From NCBI RefSeq assembly GCF_900094705.1, contig NZ_FMAR01000001.1, positions 62,001 to 126,000 on the forward strand: 64,000 nt of DNA, given 5' to 3'. This DNA comes from Chitinophaga costaii (GTDB lineage: Bacteria; Bacteroidota; Bacteroidia; Chitinophagales; Chitinophagaceae). The notes beneath the pieces were generated by a model that saw nothing but the letters and a program-made list of their open reading frames with translations, made no database searches and was not told the origin of the DNA. Positions 28,818 to 38,274 of the stretch are shown piece by piece (position 1 is the stretch's first letter; each line of letters opens with the position of its first letter). Made by a program: the position numbers and the translations under genes.

Positions 28818-30230
28818 CTATGCCTGGTACCGGGCAGCATACCTCATCTCTTCTATCTCCTGCACGGTTTTGGCCAGGGGTTGCCCCAGCAGGCGGGCAC
28901 CCGTAGGTGTTATTAAAAAATTGTCCTCTATGCGTATGCCACCGGAAAAGCGATAGTTTTCCAATTGTTCATAATTGATAAAATCACCCAACTTATTTTG
29001 CGCTTTCCAACTATCTATGAGCTGTGGAATAAAATAAATACCCGGTTCCACCGTGAGTACAAAACCGGCACTTAGTGGCTTGCCCAATCGTAGGGATTTC
29101 CATCCAAACTCATTTCTTTGCAGTATGGCATCCGTATATCCTACATATGCTTCTCCCAGATTTTCCATATCATGTACATCTAATCCCATCATATGTCCCA
29201 GGCCGCATTGAAAGAATAAGGTATGCACGCTTTTTTCCACGGCTGCTTCCACGTCTCCCCTAATAATCCCCAGGTTTTTTAAACCTTCCAATAACTTTAC
29301 ACAGGCCAGCCGGTGAATATCTTTAAATGCAACACCCGGTTTTAATGCGGCTACTGCTGCTTCAAAAGAAGTTAATACCACGTTGTACACATCTCGTTGG
29401 CTAGCGGTAAAAACGGTATCAACTGGAAAGGTGCGGGTAAGATCGCCTGCATAATGCATGACATTTTCTGCGCCGGCATCTGCCAGCACCATATGGCCTT
29501 TTTGTATTTTATGGCCGTGATAGTGATTATGCAAGGTTTGCCCGTTGATGGTGAGAATGGTGGGATAGGATAAACGGCCGGCTGCCGCCAGGGCTACATA
29601 TTCCATTTTAGCCGCTATCTCATACTCATACATGCCGGGCCGGGCAAACTGCATAGCCGCTACATGCATTTCGGCACTGATGGAGGCGGCTTTATCAATT
29701 TCTGCAATTTCAACTGCTTGCTTCACCTCCCGCTGGGCCACTACGGCCTTTATGAGCGGTACGGAAATATAGCGCTCCACCAAATCAATGGGCATTTGCA
29801 GCCAGCTACTCACCCGTAATTTATTGTCTGCCCGGTAAAAAGGTAAGGTATGAATAGCCGTTTTATGATGGATAGCAGATTGCAAGAATGCGGCTACTTC
29901 CTTTAACGGGCTAACCATACTTATGCCCACCTGTGCGGCCAGCTCCTGTAAAGTAGGCATGGGCCCCGTCCAGATAACATCTTCCAGGTCTGCTTCCTTG
30001 CCATATATTGCCTCCACATCCTTTTCAACATCTATAATGCCCACCAGCCCGGGTATATCCAGTCCGAAATAGTACAGAAAACTACTATCCTGGCGGAAGG
30101 GATAGTAATTATCTGTATAATTCATAGGACTGTCTGCGTTGCCGGTTAAAAGAATAATGCCCTTACCTATCGCTTTTTTTAAAATATGCCTTCTTTCAAC
30201 GTAAACTTCTTTTTCAAACAGCTGTTGCAT
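28818..30230 (-). CDS. M24 family Xaa-Pro aminopeptidase (aminopeptidase P-like)
   Basis: The product is 470 residues with no signal peptide, so cytosolic. The N-terminal creatinase-like domain (ILLTGNADSPMNYTDNYYPF) is followed by the pita-bread catalytic domain. All five metal ligands are readable: Asp in LADAGAENVMHYAGDLTRTF (two), His in GHMMGLDVHD, Glu in TVEPGIY and Glu in GGIRIEDN. The enzyme removes the N-terminal residue before proline or hydroxyproline. It follows the semialdehyde dehydrogenase by 10 bp, indicating one transcript. Confidence 0.93.
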   Translation of the reverse strand: MQQLFEKEVYVERRHILKKAIGKGIILLTGNADSPMNYTDNYYPFRQDSSFLYYFGLDIPGLVGIIDVEKDVEAIYGKEADLEDVIWTGPMPTLQELAAQVGISMVSPLKEVAAFLQSAIHHKTAIHTLPFYRADNKLRVSSWLQMPIDLVERYISVPLIKAVVAQREVKQAVEIAEIDKAASISAEMHVAAMQFARPGMYEYEIAAKMEYVALAAAGRLSYPTILTINGQTLHNHYHGHKIQKGHMVLADAGAENVMHYAGDLTRTFPVDTVFTASQRDVYNVVLTSFEAAVAALKPGVAFKDIHRLACVKLLEGLKNLGIIRGDVEAAVEKSVHTLFFQCGLGHMMGLDVHDMENLGEAYVGYTDAILQRNEFGWKSLRLGKPLSAGFVLTVEPGIYFIPQLIDSWKAQNKLGDFINYEQLENYRFSGGIRIEDNFLITPTGARLLGQPLAKTVQEIEEMRYAARYQA

Positions 30231-30240
30231 ATCGGAGCGT

Positions 30241-31788
30241 TTAATGTGCGTCTGTATGGAGGGATGCAGGTGGTACTGCCTGTACCGGCAGCCCCCCTTC
30301 TCTTGTATACTGGTTATTAACCAGCCGTAAAATACCTAATGGATTGCTATTTTTCAGTGCATCCGGCAGCATACTGTCTTTAAAATTTTGATAACATACG
30401 GGCCGTACCCATCTTTTGATAGCGCTGGTGCCTACGGAGGTAAATCGGGCATCGGTGGTAGCGGGATAGGGCCCTCCATGCACCATACTGGCGCAAACTT
30501 CCACGCCGGTGGGTGCCTGGTTCAGAATAACCCTTCCGCTCACCGTTTGCTGGAATGCGATTGTTTCTGCAAAAAAGGTGATATCACTATCCGTAGCCAC
30601 CATCGTGGTTGTCAACTGCCCGCCTGCATGCTGTAGCACCTGTTGAAGCTGTGCGGCTGATTGGCAAATCACCACTAAAGAAAAGGGGCCAAATATTTCA
30701 TGGGTAAACAGGGTATGCTGTAAAAAATCTGCTGCCTCGATGCTGGCCAAAACAGGCACCCCTTCCCCTTCGGCAGCCGGTAGTGGTGGGGTGGGTGTTA
30801 ATACCGTTATTTCAGGGCGTGCTACTATCTCTTTTACCCGTGTAGCATAGTGATGGGCTATGCCGGTATGTAACATTTTTTGAGGGGCAGTGCGGCCCAT
30901 TTCCATGCCTAATACCAGGAGGAAGTTTTGTAATGCCTGGCCCTGTATCCCCATGAGTAGGCCGGGGTTTGTACAAAACTGGCCCACGCCCATAGTGATA
31001 GACTGCGCGTATTGCGTGGCCAGTTGTCTTGCATGCCGGGTAAGCGCATCCGGATAAAATACGACTGGATTTACGCTGCCCATTTCTGCAAAAATTGGTA
31101 TAGGGTCTATACGTTCCCTGGCATAGGCTAACAGGGTTAAACCTACCTGTTGAGAGCCCGTAAAGGCTACAGCCTTGGTGTATGGGTGCACCACCAAAAG
31201 TTTGCCCCCATGATTTCCGCCGGTAGCTACGTGCTGCACCGTATGTGCCGGCATATTAGTAGCCTCCAGGGCCGTTTTAATCGCTTCAAACACCAGCCGG
31301 GAGGTTTCCGGATGGGCGGGATGCCCCTTTATAACTACGGTGGCGCCTGCGGCGAGGGCACTGGCGGTATCTCCACCTGCCGTAGAAAAAGCAAAAGGAA
31401 AGTTGGAGGCACCAAATACAATAACAGGACCGAGGGGTACCTGCATTTTCCTGATGTCTACAGATGCAGGGGCAGCCTGGTTCTCTGCTGTATCAATAGC
31501 AGCTTCTACCCAGCTTCCTTCCGCTATCAGGTCGCCAAACATTTTTAATTGGCGGGTAGTACGGCCTATTTCCGATTGCAGCCTGGTTGGGGAAAGAAAG
31601 GTTTCCCGGTGCGCCTGCTCCACCAGCCTGTCCCGCTGTAATTCCAGCTCTTCCGCTATGCGATATAAGAAAGCACAGCGCTGCCGGCCAGGTAGCTGGC
31701 GGTATAGTGCAAAAGCACGCTGCGCATTTTGCATGACCGTGTCTATATGCAACTTTATATCATCTTCTATTTCACTTGGCATATGCAT
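30241..31788 (-). CDS. Alpha-ketoglutaric semialdehyde dehydrogenase (NADP-dependent aldehyde dehydrogenase)
   Basis: The product is 515 residues. The start is an ATG at 31786-31788, two bases after the upstream TAG; a GTG at 31791 overlaps that stop by one base. Motifs are VFGASNFPFAFSTAGGD, KGHPAHPETS (cofactor Lys region), FAEMGSVNPV (catalytic Glu) and GQFCTNPGLL (catalytic Cys). These match the 'aldehyde dehydrogenase (NADP+)' group that oxidises 2,5-dioxopentanoate to 2-oxoglutarate. This reaction ends hydroxyproline, L-arabinose and glucarate/galactarate degradation. Adjacency to a DHDPS-family lyase and two proline-specific peptidases favours hydroxyproline. Confidence 0.9.
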   Translation of the reverse strand: MHMPSEIEDDIKLHIDTVMQNAQRAFALYRQLPGRQRCAFLYRIAEELELQRDRLVEQAHRETFLSPTRLQSEIGRTTRQLKMFGDLIAEGSWVEAAIDTAENQAAPASVDIRKMQVPLGPVIVFGASNFPFAFSTAGGDTASALAAGATVVIKGHPAHPETSRLVFEAIKTALEATNMPAHTVQHVATGGNHGGKLLVVHPYTKAVAFTGSQQVGLTLLAYARERIDPIPIFAEMGSVNPVVFYPDALTRHARQLATQYAQSITMGVGQFCTNPGLLMGIQGQALQNFLLVLGMEMGRTAPQKMLHTGIAHHYATRVKEIVARPEITVLTPTPPLPAAEGEGVPVLASIEAADFLQHTLFTHEIFGPFSLVVICQSAAQLQQVLQHAGGQLTTTMVATDSDITFFAETIAFQQTVSGRVILNQAPTGVEVCASMVHGGPYPATTDARFTSVGTSAIKRWVRPVCYQNFKDSMLPDALKNSNPLGILRLVNNQYTREGGLPVQAVPPASLHTDAH

Positions 31789-31790
31789 CA

Positions 31791-32702
31791 CTATAAGGAG
31801 AGGTAGTCTGATAAAGAGGGCCTGTTAGCAATCGCGTCCCGGATAATTTTCAGGGTATTTTCCCTTTCTGTACCCACCAGCGTTAATCTGGGTGGTCTTA
31901 CTATTTCGGTTCCCAGGCCGGTTTCTGCTTCTGCCAGTTTAATGTATTGAATTAACTTAACGTGTATGTCCAGTTCCAGTAAAGGCATAAACCACCTGAA
32001 AAGCTGTATGGCTTCCTGTATCTTACCCGCTTTAGCCAACCTGTAAACGGCCACGGTTTCTGCAGGAAAGGCACACACCAAACCGGCCACCCAACCATCG
32101 GCACCCAGTAATAATTCATCCAGGGCCAGCGTATCTACACCACACAACACCTTAAAGCGCTTGCCATACCGGTTTATCATCCGTGATACATTCGCCACAT
32201 CCCTGGTAGACTCTTTTACGGCCTGGATGGTAGGCAGCTCGGCCAGCTCGTCAAACATATCAAACGTTATCTCTGTTTTATAGTCGATCGGGTTGTTATA
32301 CAGCATAATGGGGAGGTCTGTAGCCTGGGCTACCGCCTTAAAATATTCAACCGTTTCCCGGTTATCACTTTTATAACGCATGGGTGGCAATAGCATGAGG
32401 CCATCTGCCCCCCATTCTTTTAGCAGTTTGGCCTGCTTTACTGCTGCTGCCGTAGCACCTTCCGCAATATTGACTACTACCGGCACTGCACCAGCCATTT
32501 TTTCAATTGAAAATTTGACGAGTACCTCCCGTTCTGCCAACGTAAGCACACTGCTTTCTCCCAGTGTGCCTGCCAGTACAATGCCATCCACCCCTGCCTT
32601 CACCTGGGTTTTTAGACTACGTTCCATGGCGGGGAGGTCCAAATTATCATCCTTGTCAAACTTAGTTGTACATGCAGGAAATATACCTTTCCATTCCATC
32701 AT
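31791..32702 (-). CDS. Dihydrodipicolinate synthase family lyase, candidate 1-pyrroline-4-hydroxy-2-carboxylate deaminase
   Basis: The product is 303 residues, a class I aldolase TIM barrel. The Schiff-base Lys is in IQAVKESTRD, the catalytic Tyr in IMLYNNPIDY, and the carboxylate-binding loop in GTLGESSVLT. The family includes DHDPS, NANA lyase, KDG and L-KDA dehydratases and the hydroxyproline-pathway deaminase. It leads an operon with alpha-ketoglutaric semialdehyde dehydrogenase, and the deaminase and the sugar-acid dehydratases all make that aldehyde. Since proline-specific peptidases follow and no sugar-acid genes are seen, the deaminase is my preferred reading. The hydroxyproline epimerase and D-hydroxyproline dehydrogenase are not in the window. 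Confidence 0.85.
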   Translation of the reverse strand: MMEWKGIFPACTTKFDKDDNLDLPAMERSLKTQVKAGVDGIVLAGTLGESSVLTLAEREVLVKFSIEKMAGAVPVVVNIAEGATAAAVKQAKLLKEWGADGLMLLPPMRYKSDNRETVEYFKAVAQATDLPIMLYNNPIDYKTEITFDMFDELAELPTIQAVKESTRDVANVSRMINRYGKRFKVLCGVDTLALDELLLGADGWVAGLVCAFPAETVAVYRLAKAGKIQEAIQLFRWFMPLLELDIHVKLIQYIKLAEAETGLGTEIVRPPRLTLVGTERENTLKIIRDAIANRPSLSDYLSL

Positions 32703-32924
32703 ATCAATAAATCTTATTTAAAGCAAAAATATCGGGGCAGCCCGCAGCAAGATTTGTGATAATTGATGAAGAATAACCGCATATTAACCAGGTTTACACC
32801 CAGGCTGTTTACTTAACCTATTTTGATTAACTATTTACTTTTTTTAACCCACTTGCCAGGGTATTTTATAAAAACGGATAATTTTTGTACATTGGAAAAG
32901 CCTGTCAACCATCAATCTATTGTC

Positions 32925-33803
32925 ATGAAAATTCTTCAATTCACCTTGCCGGTTACGGATAATCAAAGCATCATTACCAAAGAAGAAACGCTATCCCAGT
33001 TTTATCCCTACCTGCACCGGCACCATGAAATACAACTAACCTGGATAATCCGGGGAGAGGGTACACTGATTGCCGATGATGCGATGCACCCATTTCATGA
33101 CAATGAAATCTATTGGATCAGCACGAACCAATCGCATGTATTTAAAAATGATGCAGATAGTAAAACCTCCGGCAAAAGGAAAACACATTCTATCGACATT
33201 TTTTTTAACCAACATACACAGTTAGGATCTTTCTTTTCTATTCCGGAAGTGAGGCATTTAAAAACATTTTTGCAACAGCATGATACCGGATTTCGCATAC
33301 CGGATGAGGCTGTAAAGGAAATATCTGCTAAAATGCTGCTGGTAAGGAACACGAGCGAGCTGGAACAGTTCTATCATTTTATTGACCTGCTGAAACAAAT
33401 AGCTTCCCTACAGCAACTAAAGCCCCTGTCATCCCAACCAAAGGCTACCTATAATGATTATGAAGGCATTCGCATTGCTACTATCTATAATTATGTAATG
33501 CAGCATTACCAGCAAACCATAACCCTGGAAGAAGTATCCAAACTGGTGTATATGACGCCGCCTGCTTTTTGCCGCTATTTTAAAAAGCATACCCAGCACA
33601 CCCTTGTTTCCTTTATAAACATGGTACGCATTAACGAGGCTTGTAAAAAACTGGTAGGCAATGAGCACAACAGCATTGCGGCGGTGGCTTATAATACAGG
33701 ATTTAACAGCATTACTAACTTCAACCGGGTTTTTAAAAGCATTAAAAACATGTCACCAAAAGAATATGTAGATTCTTACCTGAATAAGCTTCAAATAGCC
33801 TAG
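32925..33803 (+). CDS. AraC family transcriptional regulator (first of a tandem pair)
   Basis: The product is 292 residues from the ATG at 32925; a start at 32823 would add 34 residues that the paralogue lacks. The N-terminal cupin has the metal-site-like YLHRHHEIQLTWIIRGEGTL. The C-terminal AraC domain is readable (TLEEVSKLVYMTPPAFCRYF, IAAVAYNTGFNSITNFNRVF). It is divergent from the peptidase/hydroxyproline operon by about 220 bp and lies upstream of a close paralogue and the SusC/SusD pair, so it is a candidate regulator of the locus. Confidence 0.9.
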   Translation: MKILQFTLPVTDNQSIITKEETLSQFYPYLHRHHEIQLTWIIRGEGTLIADDAMHPFHDNEIYWISTNQSHVFKNDADSKTSGKRKTHSIDIFFNQHTQLGSFFSIPEVRHLKTFLQQHDTGFRIPDEAVKEISAKMLLVRNTSELEQFYHFIDLLKQIASLQQLKPLSSQPKATYNDYEGIRIATIYNYVMQHYQQTITLEEVSKLVYMTPPAFCRYFKKHTQHTLVSFINMVRINEACKKLVGNEHNSIAAVAYNTGFNSITNFNRVFKSIKNMSPKEYVDSYLNKLQIA

Positions 33804-33898
33804 TAAAGGCAAACCGTAACCACTAATTGATGTATCATTTACATATTTTAACCTTTTAAAAAGAATGCGCGCGTTATTTAATAATTTCAACTGCGCAC

Positions 33899-34780
33899 AT
33901 GAAAGTATTACCATTTACCATATCGCACTCCTTTCAACAATCTGTAATCGTAAAAAAAGAGCATCAACCTTTTTTTTATACGCATTTACACCGGCATGAT
34001 GAAATACAATTAACCTGGATACAGGAAGGGGAAGGAACACTGGTAGTAGGGAATACGATGGAGCCTTTTACAGCAGACGATATCTTTTTCCTGGGCGCAA
34101 ACATTCCGCATGTATTGCGGCATGACCCTTCTTATTATGTACCGGAAAGCACTAAAAAAATTCGTGCCACCACTATCTTTTTTAATCCGAAAGGGAAATT
34201 AGCCGCTGTGCTGGAACTACCGGAGATGGAACCGGTAAAAGTATTGTTACAGAAATTCAAAGAAGGATTTAAAGTGCCAATAGTATGCCAGCGCACTTTA
34301 GCAAAACATATTACACAAGTTATAAACAGTCAGAATTTTGAGCGATTATTTACCTTCTTTGGATTAATGTTTTATTTGGCATCGCTCAAAAATTTACACC
34401 CTTTCAGCACGCACTCCGCAGAAATGCTCACCGTGCGGGAAGCTGAGGGCGTAAAGATTGGCAAAATTTATAATTACATCCTGCAACATTTTGCTACAGA
34501 TATCAAGCTGGATGACATAACAGGCATTGCGCATATGACGCCACAAGCCTTTTGCAGATATTTTAAAAAGCATACTGGACATACTTTTATTTCCTTCCTT
34601 CATGAAGTAAGGATTCATGAAGCCTGTAAGCGACTCACAGGAGGTTCTTATGAAAGCATTGGTAGCATAGCCTATACATGTGGATTTAACAATATCACAC
34701 ATTTTAACAGGATATTCAAAAAGCTGAAGGGCTGCAATCCAAAGGAATATGCAGACACCTTCTCTAAAAACATAGCGTGA
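33899..34780 (+). CDS. AraC family transcriptional regulator (second of a tandem pair)
   Basis: The product is 293 residues and colinear with the preceding regulator: shared THLHRHDEIQLTWIQEGEGT cupin motif and HMTPQAFCRYFKKHTGHTFI in the DNA-binding domain. The two recognition-helix segments are similar (NTGFNSITNFNRVFK against TCGFNNITHFNRIFK), so they may bind related sites. Located 95 bp after the first copy and 303 bp before SusC. One may control the degradation operon and the other the transporter; this is inference. Confidence 0.9.
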   Translation: MKVLPFTISHSFQQSVIVKKEHQPFFYTHLHRHDEIQLTWIQEGEGTLVVGNTMEPFTADDIFFLGANIPHVLRHDPSYYVPESTKKIRATTIFFNPKGKLAAVLELPEMEPVKVLLQKFKEGFKVPIVCQRTLAKHITQVINSQNFERLFTFFGLMFYLASLKNLHPFSTHSAEMLTVREAEGVKIGKIYNYILQHFATDIKLDDITGIAHMTPQAFCRYFKKHTGHTFISFLHEVRIHEACKRLTGGSYESIGSIAYTCGFNNITHFNRIFKKLKGCNPKEYADTFSKNIA

Positions 34781-35083
34781 TACGCGTTAATGCAGTGAAA
34801 AGCGATTATAAATAAAAGTTTTTATTGAATTAAACCCGTATATCTATCGGGATCTATTATTTCAACCAAAAAGAATAATTAAGCAGCTACAGGGGGAACA
34901 AACTATCAACCAACAATTATTATAAGCTACTGCACAAGCATAGATCAATACTAATTTGAATATTCAGTTATTCATCATGGATTCTCTTATGTACATAACG
35001 GATTAAAATTTTCAACCTGGCCGGAAAAACAACCAACATCATCGCACAATAACAAAATTTCTCATTCAAAAATTTACCAATTT
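34781..35083. other. Leader/promoter region of the SusC/SusD pair
   Basis: About 300 bp, AT-rich, between the second AraC gene and SusC. A near-consensus element (CTAATTTG at about 34952) lacks one base of TAnnTTTG. No clear terminator follows the AraC gene, so partial read-through is possible. Confidence 0.35.
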
Positions 35084-38000
35084 ATGAGCAGAATAAAGTT
35101 TCTGTATTTACTGCTTTTTTCATGTTTTACAGGTATAAGCTTCGCCACCGCACAAAAAATCACCGGAAAGGTATTTGCGGGCGAAGATCAAAGGCCGTTG
35201 GCTGGCGTATCTATTTTGGTAAAAAATACCAAGGAAGTAGTTCAAACAAATGAAGAAGGCGCTTTCCAGATAAATGCCACTGTAGGGCAGGTACTGGCTT
35301 TCAGATACCAGGGAAGAAGCACCGTCTTTGATACCGTAAAATCTGTAGGCCAGGTGCTTTCTATTTCACTGGAACTGACAGACGTAAGCTTAAATGATGT
35401 AGTGGTAACCGCACTGAGTATAAAGCGGGAGAAAAAAGCCATCGGCTACGCGGTACAGGAAATTTCTGGAGCAGATATTACTAAAACCAAAGACCAAAGT
35501 ATTATTAATCAGCTATCGGGAAAAGTTGCAGGTGTACAGGTTACAAGCGCCAGTGGCGCCCTGGGAGCATCCGCAAGAATTGTGATCCGTGGCAACAGCT
35601 CTTTCGGAAATAACCAACCCCTGTTTGTGGTGGATGGGGTGCCCATCTTAAATGATGCCACTGCCGTAACATCCGGACAGGGTGTAGATTATGGCACCGG
35701 CGCAGGAGATATTGATCCTGAAAACGTAGAAAGCATGTCTGTGCTGAAAGGCGCCAATGCCGCCGCCTTATACGGATCGAGAGCAGCAAATGGTGTTATA
35801 CTCATTACCACGAAAAAAGGAAGTAACAAACGGTTGGGTATAGATATAAGTTCCTCTCTTACGGGAGATGATGTGTATATACTACCTAAATATCAAAACA
35901 TGTATGGGCAAGGACTATATGGCGATGAATACATATGGCAGCAAACGCATCCGGAACTCTCCTATCAGGATTATGCCAAAACATATGCTTATAATTATGT
36001 AGACGGGAAGGGCAATGGCGTTAATGACATGATAGATGAAAGCTGGGGACCACGGATGAATAAGGGACTGTTAATAGATCAGTTTTTCGGCAAAAACCAG
36101 CCCTGGATATCACACCCAAACAATACAAAAAGCTTTTTTGAAACCGGCATCACCAGTAATACCAATGTAGCGGTAACCGCAGGTACGGATAACGCCCGTG
36201 GCCGGCTATCCTTATCCAATATGCATGCAGAAGGGGTACTGCCTAATAACGACCTGGATCAAAAAACAATTAATTTTTCCGGATCCCTCACCCCCACCAG
36301 CCGGCTAACCATTGAAACCAATGTAAATTACTTGATAAGGAGTAGTGATAATATAGCCAGAGGATCTTATGGCTCTTCTGAAAATCCATTCATGTCGGTA
36401 GGAGGTTGGTTTGGCAGACAGATAGACATGAAACTGTTAAAACAAAACTGGAATAAAGATGATGAATTGGGTAATCCGTACAACTGGCAGCAAGGAGTAG
36501 ATAACCCTTACCTAGCCATGTACAAAAATACCAACGCCATGGACCGGCACCGTATATATGGAAATGTGAATGCTATATACAAATTGGCCGATTGGATATC
36601 TGTAAAAGGCGTTGTAGGTACTGATTATTATACTGAGTGGCGGAAAAACGTCGTGAATTCCCGCTCAAAAAGAAGCACCAGTGGCGGCCGGTTTGAGCAA
36701 ACCGCACTATCCACCAGCGAAACAAATGCGGACCTGATGTTACTGCTGCAAAAGAAAGTGTCTTCATCCATAAGAATAGACGGAGTGATAGGAAGCAACG
36801 TGAGAAAAAATAAATACGAGTCTATGTGGTTAAGTGCTTCACAGCTTACGGTGCCAGACCTGTACACGATAGCCAATGTGAAAGGAAATATTTCTTCTTC
36901 CATGTACACGTCTGAAAAAGAAAACCAAAGTGTATATGCATCGGCCAACGTTGCCTATAACAACTACCTGTTCTTAAATTTAACGGGGCGCAATGACTGG
37001 AGTTCTACACTACCCGCAGGCAATAGATCTTACTTTTACCCTTCCGTAAATGCAGGATTTGTATTTACCGACGCTTTTGGTATCCGGTCTGATGTACTCA
37101 GCTATGGAAAGCTAAGACTGGGATGGGCACAGGTGGGCAACGACACAGACCCTTACCAGACGAAAGCCACCTACTCCCCTTCTTCCACTACCTGGAATGG
37201 GGTAACCATGTATAGCTACAGCAGGAAGGTACCCCCGGTAAACTTAAAACCAGAAATTACTACTTCTACGGAGGCTGGTGTGGACTTACGCTTCTTCCGC
37301 AACAGAATATCGCTTGATATGACCTACTACAAAACAGCCACTAAAAACCAAATTTTGTCTGTAGGCATTTCCAACACAACCGGTTTTGGTTCCGCCTTGA
37401 TTAATGCAGGTAAAATTCAGAATGCAGGGATAGAAGTACAGCTGGGCGCACAGATTTTTGACAATCCAGGTGGTTTTAACTGGAATGTAATGCTTAACTG
37501 GGCACGTAATAAGAATAAGGTAGTGGAACTATATCCTGGTATTGAATCTTATGACCTGGGATCTGCCAATGTGGTTATTCAAGCTGTTCCCGGAAAGCCA
37601 TATGCTGAAATATTGGGCGGTGCCTATAAGAGAAATGACCAAGGAAAAATAGTAGTAGATGCATCCGGCCTACCAGAAGTAGTATCCAATCAACCTATAG
37701 GCAATGCTTTACCTAAATGGACAGGTGGCATTAATAACTCTTTTTCTTATAAGAATTTCAACCTGAGTTTTTTGGTTGATATGCGGTGGGGCGGCGATAT
37801 TTTCTCCTACACCCTTTGGCATAACCAAGCCAACGGAACCGCCATCAATACCGTGGAAAATGGTATCCGGGAAAAGGGCTTAATCGTAGATGCAGTAAAA
37901 GAAGATGGCTCGGCCAATGATATTAGGGTAAGTGCGGAAGATTATTTTAGAAGCGGTTATGTATGGAACCTTCATGAAAATTCTTTAATAAAAGGCACCT

Positions 38001-38242
38001 ATATTAAACTAAGAGAATTAGCACTTGGATATAAAATCCCGGTAAAGCGTAACAAATTCTTGAACAGCGCAGCCGTGTCCATTGTAGCCCGTAACCTGGC
38101 CTTGTTATATACAGACCCTTCCAATATTGTACATATAGATCCTGAAACCAGCTTAGGCATTGGCAACGGTGGCCTTGGGGTGGAAATGTATAACCTGCCT
38201 TCCACACGTAGCATAGGTTTGAAAGTACAGTTAGGTTTCTAA
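35084..38242 (+). CDS. SusC/RagA-type TonB-dependent outer membrane transporter
   Basis: The product is 1052 residues with a signal peptide (FLYLLLFSCFTGISFATAQK) and no STN domain. A CarboxypepD_reg-like domain comes first (ITGKVFAGEDQRPLAGVSIL), then the SusC-linker (LNDVVVTALSIKREKKAIGY). The plug follows (KVAGVQVTSASGALGASARI, VIRGNSSFGNNQPLFVVDGV, SVLKGANAAALYGSRAANGV) and the barrel ends GLKVQLGF. It is paired with SusD 32 bp downstream. It would import peptides or glycopeptides if, as I infer, it belongs with the divergent peptidase operon. Confidence 0.95.
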   Translation: MSRIKFLYLLLFSCFTGISFATAQKITGKVFAGEDQRPLAGVSILVKNTKEVVQTNEEGAFQINATVGQVLAFRYQGRSTVFDTVKSVGQVLSISLELTDVSLNDVVVTALSIKREKKAIGYAVQEISGADITKTKDQSIINQLSGKVAGVQVTSASGALGASARIVIRGNSSFGNNQPLFVVDGVPILNDATAVTSGQGVDYGTGAGDIDPENVESMSVLKGANAAALYGSRAANGVILITTKKGSNKRLGIDISSSLTGDDVYILPKYQNMYGQGLYGDEYIWQQTHPELSYQDYAKTYAYNYVDGKGNGVNDMIDESWGPRMNKGLLIDQFFGKNQPWISHPNNTKSFFETGITSNTNVAVTAGTDNARGRLSLSNMHAEGVLPNNDLDQKTINFSGSLTPTSRLTIETNVNYLIRSSDNIARGSYGSSENPFMSVGGWFGRQIDMKLLKQNWNKDDELGNPYNWQQGVDNPYLAMYKNTNAMDRHRIYGNVNAIYKLADWISVKGVVGTDYYTEWRKNVVNSRSKRSTSGGRFEQTALSTSETNADLMLLLQKKVSSSIRIDGVIGSNVRKNKYESMWLSASQLTVPDLYTIANVKGNISSSMYTSEKENQSVYASANVAYNNYLFLNLTGRNDWSSTLPAGNRSYFYPSVNAGFVFTDAFGIRSDVLSYGKLRLGWAQVGNDTDPYQTKATYSPSSTTWNGVTMYSYSRKVPPVNLKPEITTSTEAGVDLRFFRNRISLDMTYYKTATKNQILSVGISNTTGFGSALINAGKIQNAGIEVQLGAQIFDNPGGFNWNVMLNWARNKNKVVELYPGIESYDLGSANVVIQAVPGKPYAEILGGAYKRNDQGKIVVDASGLPEVVSNQPIGNALPKWTGGINNSFSYKNFNLSFLVDMRWGGDIFSYTLWHNQANGTAINTVENGIREKGLIVDAVKEDGSANDIRVSAEDYFRSGYVWNLHENSLIKGTYIKLRELALGYKIPVKRNKFLNSAAVSIVARNLALLYTDPSNIVHIDPETSLGIGNGGLGVEMYNLPSTRSIGLKVQLGF

Positions 38243-38274
38243 TACATTCCTGGTCAACAAAAATTAATTAAAAC

